64,000 nucleotides of DNA from Musa acuminata AAA Group. Its lineage: Eukaryota > Streptophyta > Magnoliopsida > Zingiberales > Musaceae. The position numbers and the translations under genes are program-made. The stretch lies in NCBI RefSeq assembly GCF_036884655.1, contig NC_088339.1, positions 30,899,001 through 30,963,000 of the forward strand, written 5' to 3'. This document shows, one piece after another, positions 58,993 through 64,000 of this stretch. The notes under the pieces are model-generated. The model saw only the letters and a list, made by a program, of their open reading frames with translations, was not told where the DNA came from and made no database searches. Numbering within the stretch: position 1 is the first letter of the stretch; the number at the start of each line of letters is the position of its first letter.

Positions 58993-60630
58993 ATACTAAT
59001 CTCCTCCTCACAGCCAGTGCAGCCTACTGCTGCTTCTTGTACATATCAACAGTCAGCAGTTTTTGATGGGTGATCAATCATTATCTTCGATTCACCTTTT
59101 GGGATGAAAGAGAAGGTGGGCATGCTACACATCTGCAAGCCTTTTGATGACTGGAGCACTTTTTCTCACCGTAAAGACAGATTAACTTGTGAAGACAACA
59201 TGTTCTACCAATGTTTGGTGTCATATAAGCAGAGTACTGTGGTTGTTAATGCTCACAAGTGTTTGTAAGAATGAGATGCCTTGGCAGTCATGGAACTTCC
59301 ATGGAGCCTGCAAGGAGTCGCTTCAAGGACGCAATGTGCTGGGTCCAGTGCAGCTACTAATATGCTACAGAAAAGAAACAGACACTTTGTTGATGCAACA
59401 AGCTAAACTTCTACGAAATAATTGATGATATTATTTATTATGTGGGGGTGGGTGTGGGTGCATTGAACAAGAACATGTTTTTAGCTGATCCAGGATTATT
59501 GACTCTCGAGTGTTGCTTGTTCATGGCTGTGCCATTACAATCCACTGGTGTTCTCTGGATTCATAATGAGCCATTGCAGTATTGCATGATAACTTCTGAA
59601 TGGGTTGAAACTGAGGCCTCTTACTAGCAACACAACCTCTGAGATAGGATCCTCAACTTCATGGAATAAAAGATGTGATATTGCTTATTTGCTTTAAACT
59701 CATAGTTCCTTACAAAGCACCAAATGTTAATCATGGGACCCAAACTTCACCTTGGTGAGCTGTCTGCAGTCCCAAAACTGATGATTTCAATTCTACCAGA
59801 TTTAAAATCAAAACAGAACCAGTTCCAGATGGTTCCAATTTCGATTCAAGAACGGCCGATTTGATTTTTGCTTCCCACTTCGAATTCAAACTGCCTATTT
59901 TAATTTTTATTTTTTTTCAAAATACCCCTTCAGTTAGTCATTTATTAAGGACCAGATTCATCATTTGGAGAGAAATTTATTTAGATTTTTTTTTTGACTA
60001 GTTCAAAACTGAATTGGAACCATCGATTCGGATTCCAAATTTCAGGAACCAGAACTGAACCGTCAAAATCTGGTTTCAGTTTGGTTTGAAACCGTCAAAC
60101 AATTGATCCAGTTTGGTTCCAATTCTTGTTCGATTTGTCTCCGGTTCAGTCTTGGTTCAAATCGGACCGTGATCAGGTCTAGCCATGTACTCTCAAGACT
60201 TTGATTTTTTTTTAGTTCAGAATATGTGTTACCAAAAAAAATTACTATACATCTCATAAAATATCAATTGGTAATGACTAAACATGGATATGTTGACTAC
60301 CACACTTTCAGATCACTTAGCTAAATAGAACATACATTTCATAGTACTTTAAGAACTCTGGAAACTTAAAAAAGAGAGAGTTCTAAGTTGATCTTACGAT
60401 GTCTCCATTTATATTGCTTTACTTGGATGTCTTCCTTTCAGATTTCCTTGAAGCATCTCATAGGAAATGTTTTTATGATGTAGCTAAGCTTCGCACCTGA
60501 AAAGAAAAAAAATGGAGAAAGTGAATCATATAGTAATTGCACTGTTTGTTGAAATTAATAACAATTTGTGAGTCTGATTAACACCATCAGGCTGCTATTG
60601 GCACCGTGATTGAAACCTTGAAGCATCTTC
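58993..60630. other. WRKY 3' flank and low-complexity repeat
   Basis: 58993-59700 contains the WRKY 3' UTR. 59770-60180 is built from variants of ccaattcgattc, gaaccgg and ggttccaatt in both orientations, a degenerate palindromic repeat. The opposite-strand gene begins its last exon at 60631. Confidence 0.45.
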
Positions 60631-63236
60631 TTAGAATCCAAGCTCCTCTCTTTCTTTAAGTTTCTCACTGAGTTGCTCTATTGATGGCATTTTGCCATCA
60701 GCTTCTAAAGTAGCAGATAACCAGGCCTTCAATTCTTCCTGCAGATACCAAGGTTTATCAGAAAACAAGACTGACAATTGATGTTAAAAAATCCACAACC
60801 TAACAACACCAATATTTGGTGATTTGTGCCCAGATTAAGCCATGTCATTGCTCAATATGAAATCGATGAAATCTGAGAGAGTAGTGACAAAGTTATTCTC
60901 AGGATGATCTTAAGTCATTGTCCATATCACAAGATTCGATACAATGAATCATAGAGAAAAATAGCATATGGATATAACCTTGTTTTGTGTTTGTTTATTG
61001 ACCACAGTCAACTGATGCTGTTGAATAAATGGTAGCATATGCAAAAAAACCTGTTGATATAGACCATGGTATGCAGTACCGAATGGTACCGCTCGGTACG
61101 GGCGGTACGTACCGGTCCGATAACATACCGGTATGTGGACCGTCCGGTACCGCTACAGTGCTACAGTATTACACCGTTGCAATGCTATAGTGCTACAGTA
61201 ATGAAGAAAATATATAAAATTGTTCGGTACACCAGGGTATACCGCTCGGTATGCCCTAGTGTACTGCTCGGTACGCCGGTACCATACCATACCGAGCTAA
61301 CCTCGAAACACCAGTACGATACGATATTGCATACATTGATATAGACCATGTTCCATTTAGTGACATGCGACCTTCATGTTGACGACTAGATTAATAAAGT
61401 GCACAACATACTGGACTCCACATCTTCCATGGCATGGTATGCAGTACCGAATGGTACCGCTCGATACGGGCGGTACGTACCAGTCCGACGGCATATCGGT
61501 ACGCAGACCGCCCGGTACCGCTATAGTGCTACAGTATTACACTGTAGCAATGCTATATTGCTACAGTAATGAAGAAAATATATAAAATTATTCGGTACAC
61601 CAGGATGTACTGCTCGGTATGCCAGTACTGTAGCGTACCGAGCCAACCTCGAAACATCGGTATGGTACGGTATTGCATACCTTGTTCCACGGTGTTTGTC
61701 AAATGCTAAGACCCACTAGAAAAATTGCTCATGAAGTGGCTGGCTTGTGAATTGAATTATGGGCTGATTTCTTGGTTAAGGGATCATCACGTAAAAGAAT
61801 TAGTACCTAACATACTTATAAACTTTGAATATCTTGACATATGATGAGACTAATAGGTTTGCTAAGGTTTGTCTTTCATGTGCAGTGTGAAACATCCAAA
61901 TTGTGATGATCCTCTTCCACCATCACCTCCTCATCCTGTTCTTCGTTCTCTGCAGCCTCCTATCAAAATTTCTCCTCCTTCCCTGGACAGATATGTTCCC
62001 ATAGACCAATATTGATATTGGACTGAGACCTGAAACTTTGTGACTGATAAGGGACAATTTGGTCGGCCGGCCATTGGTTCTCATACTCCTCAACCAATGT
62101 GGGACTAAATTGTCTTATCAGTGCTCCCTCTGATAGGGGAGCCAAGGGCTCATAACCGAGTTGCTTTTCAGCACTATGCCACTCGTATCGTTCATGATCC
62201 TTATCATTTAGCACCAGATATCGATACAAATGAAGTCCTAACACAGTCGATAAGTAGTTACTCTAATATCATATTTTTCACAATGTCTGCATAGGCCAAG
62301 TTCAAAAAGTATTCAGAAGGTGCTATGTGTGAGTTGGTAGCAATTTGCACACATCACAAGCTTAAGCCCACATTTGGTGTGGGACTATCTTAAGGTATCA
62401 ACATTGTGCTTAGAGGAACCGTTAATAAACACACACAAAAAAAGGTTTTAATAAGTAATTCTCATCACCAACATACAAACAATGATAGGTTGCATAAGGC
62501 AGGGTTAGAGGGCCAGCGTAACTGTTCATTTACAATAAAAAATCAACTAGAAATTTCTGCTATGAATTGATTAGGGAAGCAAGATATATGAGCTACTTCA
62601 ATTAAGTTGAGTAACAGTATGCATTGTTGACCTCAGTTGATCCAAACAGCAAAAGGATGTTAAAGTTTCTAAAGGTAGGGTCCTGAACATGCCAAAAAAG
62701 AACACGATGCAAAATTGTGCCAAATCAACAATAAATTCATGGTAGAAGGAATAATGCAAGAAACAAGAGCCATCTGTACATGAATCTAGTTGGACGACAA
62801 GGAGGATTAAATAAGCAATAATTCAACTACCAAAACATGAGATTGCATTTGTTACCTCAACATAATCATGGTTCGACACAAAACAACATTCCACCGAACA
62901 TTCTAGATGTCCTATGCTCACAGAAAGGCAGTTTTTACGACCAGCACCTGTAAAATTAAAATAAAATGTGAAATAAATACAAATACAAGTTGAAATTTTC
63001 AGCTATCAAGAATCTTGATCAAACTCTCTCATCTAATTATGTTATTTGCAATTTATCTTATTCCAGTCACTTTGAACAGTTCTTTTCCTGGAGATATGGA
63101 ATAGGCAGGAAGAATCTTACTAATTATGCGAGCCACCTGGTACCCAGTTCCCCCTAGTCCTTTCTCCCACTTCCCAAGTCTTAGGCGTATGAAGAAACCC
63201 TCCAGGCTATAACTGAGATTTGCTGATTTCATCCAT
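60631..63236 (-). CDS. 3' part of a probable Plus3-domain-like protein (partial)
   Basis: Three - strand exons can be chained in frame: 63121-63236, 62856-62947 and 60631-60738, ending at TAA (60631-60633). The pieces read LEGFFIRLRLGKWEKGLGG then GTGYQVARII, AGRKNCLSVSIGHLECSVEC with CFVSNHDYVE, and EELKAWLSATLEADGKMPSI followed by EQLSEKLKEREELGF. The pattern (F-x-R-x-R..., Y-Q-V-A-R-I, V-S-N-x-D/E...E-E-L/F-x-x-W...P-S/T...L-x-x-K-x) resembles the Plus3 domain of RTF1 and related chromatin/transcription-elongation proteins, but the match is from memory and incomplete. The 5' part lies upstream, at least partly off the right edge; the 63236 acceptor needs two codon bases from an earlier exon that I could not find. 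The 1.9 kb last intron holds two hAT-like elements. Confidence 0.5.
61065..61338. mobile_element. hAT-like MITE, copy 1
   Basis: A 274-base element flanked by the exact 8-base duplication atatagac (61057-61064 and 61339-61346). The left end begins CATGGTATGCAGTACCG; the right end read in reverse begins CAATGTATGCAATATCG, forming imperfect inverted termini. The body is dense in GGTAC/GTACC palindromes with tandem 'gctacagt' units. No coding capacity. It sits in the last intron of the partial - strand gene. Confidence 0.8.
61433..61684. mobile_element. hAT-like MITE, copy 2
   Basis: A 252-base element very similar to copy 1, in the same orientation 94 bases away. The ends are CATGGTATGCAGTACC and, in reverse, CAAGGTATGCAATACC. 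The 8-base flanks are ttccatgg (61425-61432) and ttccacgg (61685-61692), one mismatch. Different flanks from copy 1 show an independent insertion, not a tandem duplication. Confidence 0.8.
62048..62167. repeat. Truncated copy of the 3.2-4.0 kb repeat family
   Basis: Shares atttggtcggccg.ccatt, ctcatactcctcaaccaat, 'cttatcagtgctccct', 'gggagccaagg.ctcataaccgag' with the first unit of the 3242-4030 array, but lacks the middle ~150 bases. Confidence 0.8.
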
Positions 63237-63938
63237 CTAATAAGATGCAAAAAACAATTAGATAGTGAACTAATATGTAAGTCAATCCATTTGCATCAAA
63301 ATCCTCCAAGGACAACAGGGTTCTAAAAGGATACAATAACTTGCTACACGACGGCATATTCTAGTAATTCCTAGATGCACAGGTTCTGTTGTTCATTACA
63401 GTTGTCAGAAAACCATACCCAGATTCATTGGCTTATTTGCAACTAAGATCCTCCAAACTGCATGTCATATAGGCATCAAGCAGAAACCTACTCCAGCAAG
63501 GCAGCATCACATTTGCATTCTAATTTCCACAGACAATTATTAATCTTCCTTTTTTGTATATCACAAGTTCACTACCATTAAGTAGTGCGAAGTTCCTGAA
63601 CAAATGCTCTTTAATGCAAAACCTTCATTCTTGCAGGAATAGGCACCAGAACAGATTCTTGGTAATGGTATCATAAGACCATATCACATACACTATTCCA
63701 GATTAAGAACACATATGGCCCTGAGAAAAGCTCAGACACAACACCATTTGATATAAGATCTAATTAGGAATTATAATATATCCTGTTGATCCGCATAAAG
63801 GCTGACCTGATCCAATCCGATTTCAACTCACATATTAGGGGAGTGGGACCACATAAACAAAGGAAGCACTGCCTCTCTTCAGTAATGCCTCTCTCTCTCC
63901 CACTGTCTCCCTTTTTCCCTCTCCATCTACCTCAACCT

Positions 63939-63969
<31 letters not shown>

Positions 63970-64000
63970 GCTGATGTTGCTTCCTCACTCCTCCCTGTTG
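63237..64000. other. Right edge: upstream intron or intergenic DNA
   Basis: No exon recognised. A CT microsatellite lies at about 63944-63969, preceded by other CT-rich tracts (63870-63900). This resembles a plant leader or promoter region, but no start can be assigned within the window. Confidence 0.4.

Overview
The window is nuclear DNA from a flowering plant, most likely a monocot and possibly of the banana order (Zingiberales). AT-rich intergenic DNA and AT-rich introns alternate with GC-rich first exons. The genes have GT-AG introns and belong to plant families such as WRKY, CIPK, PRA1, plastid pyruvate kinase, GPI-anchored lipid-transfer proteins and TED6/7. The lineage assignment is inference from gene style and repeats; no marker in the window proves it. 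No bacterial-type operons, CRISPR arrays or tRNA genes were seen.

Layout. 1-5.6 kb is gene-poor, with a three-copy degenerate repeat at 3.2-4.0 kb. At 6.5-9.5 kb (+) there is an 11-exon type I inositol polyphosphate 5-phosphatase. At 10.9-16.5 kb there is a cluster of four 3-exon GPI-anchored lipid-transfer-like genes (one -, three +), followed by an intronless TED6/7-like proline-rich membrane protein at 17.0-17.8 kb. At 18.7-24.7 kb (-) is a RAD6-type ubiquitin-conjugating enzyme with five exons, one GC-AG intron, and a large intron hosting a hAT-like element and a LINE relic. A broken polyubiquitin fragment lies at 27.9-28.3 kb. At 30.5-38.7 kb (-) is plastidial pyruvate kinase alpha (6 exons), followed by GDP-mannose 3,5-epimerase at 39.2-40.8 kb (-). 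From 41 to 50 kb the DNA is mostly intergenic, with two notable inverted repeats. At 50.8-52.1 kb (+) is an intronless CIPK, at 54.2 kb an orphan rDNA ITS2 fragment, at 55.6-56.3 kb (-) a PRA1 family gene, at 57.4-59.0 kb (+) a group IId WRKY gene, and from 60.6 kb to the right edge (-) the 3' end of a probable Plus3-like gene with two hAT-like elements in an intron.

The genes cover general plant functions: phosphoinositide and calcium signalling (5-phosphatase, CIPK, group IId WRKY), cell wall and vascular surface proteins (lipid-transfer cluster, TED6/7-like, and the GDP-sugar epimerase feeding ascorbate and wall sugars), ubiquitin conjugation, plastid glycolysis feeding fatty acid synthesis, and vesicle traffic. 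All splice models were derived by hand. Each of the eight multi-exon models that are complete in the window keeps frame through every junction and gives a total length divisible by three. I found no convincing new multi-gene system. The most unusual items are the lipid-transfer cluster beside the TED6/7 gene, the hAT-like elements with palindromic GGTACC-rich bodies, the ITS2 insertion and the GC-AG intron.
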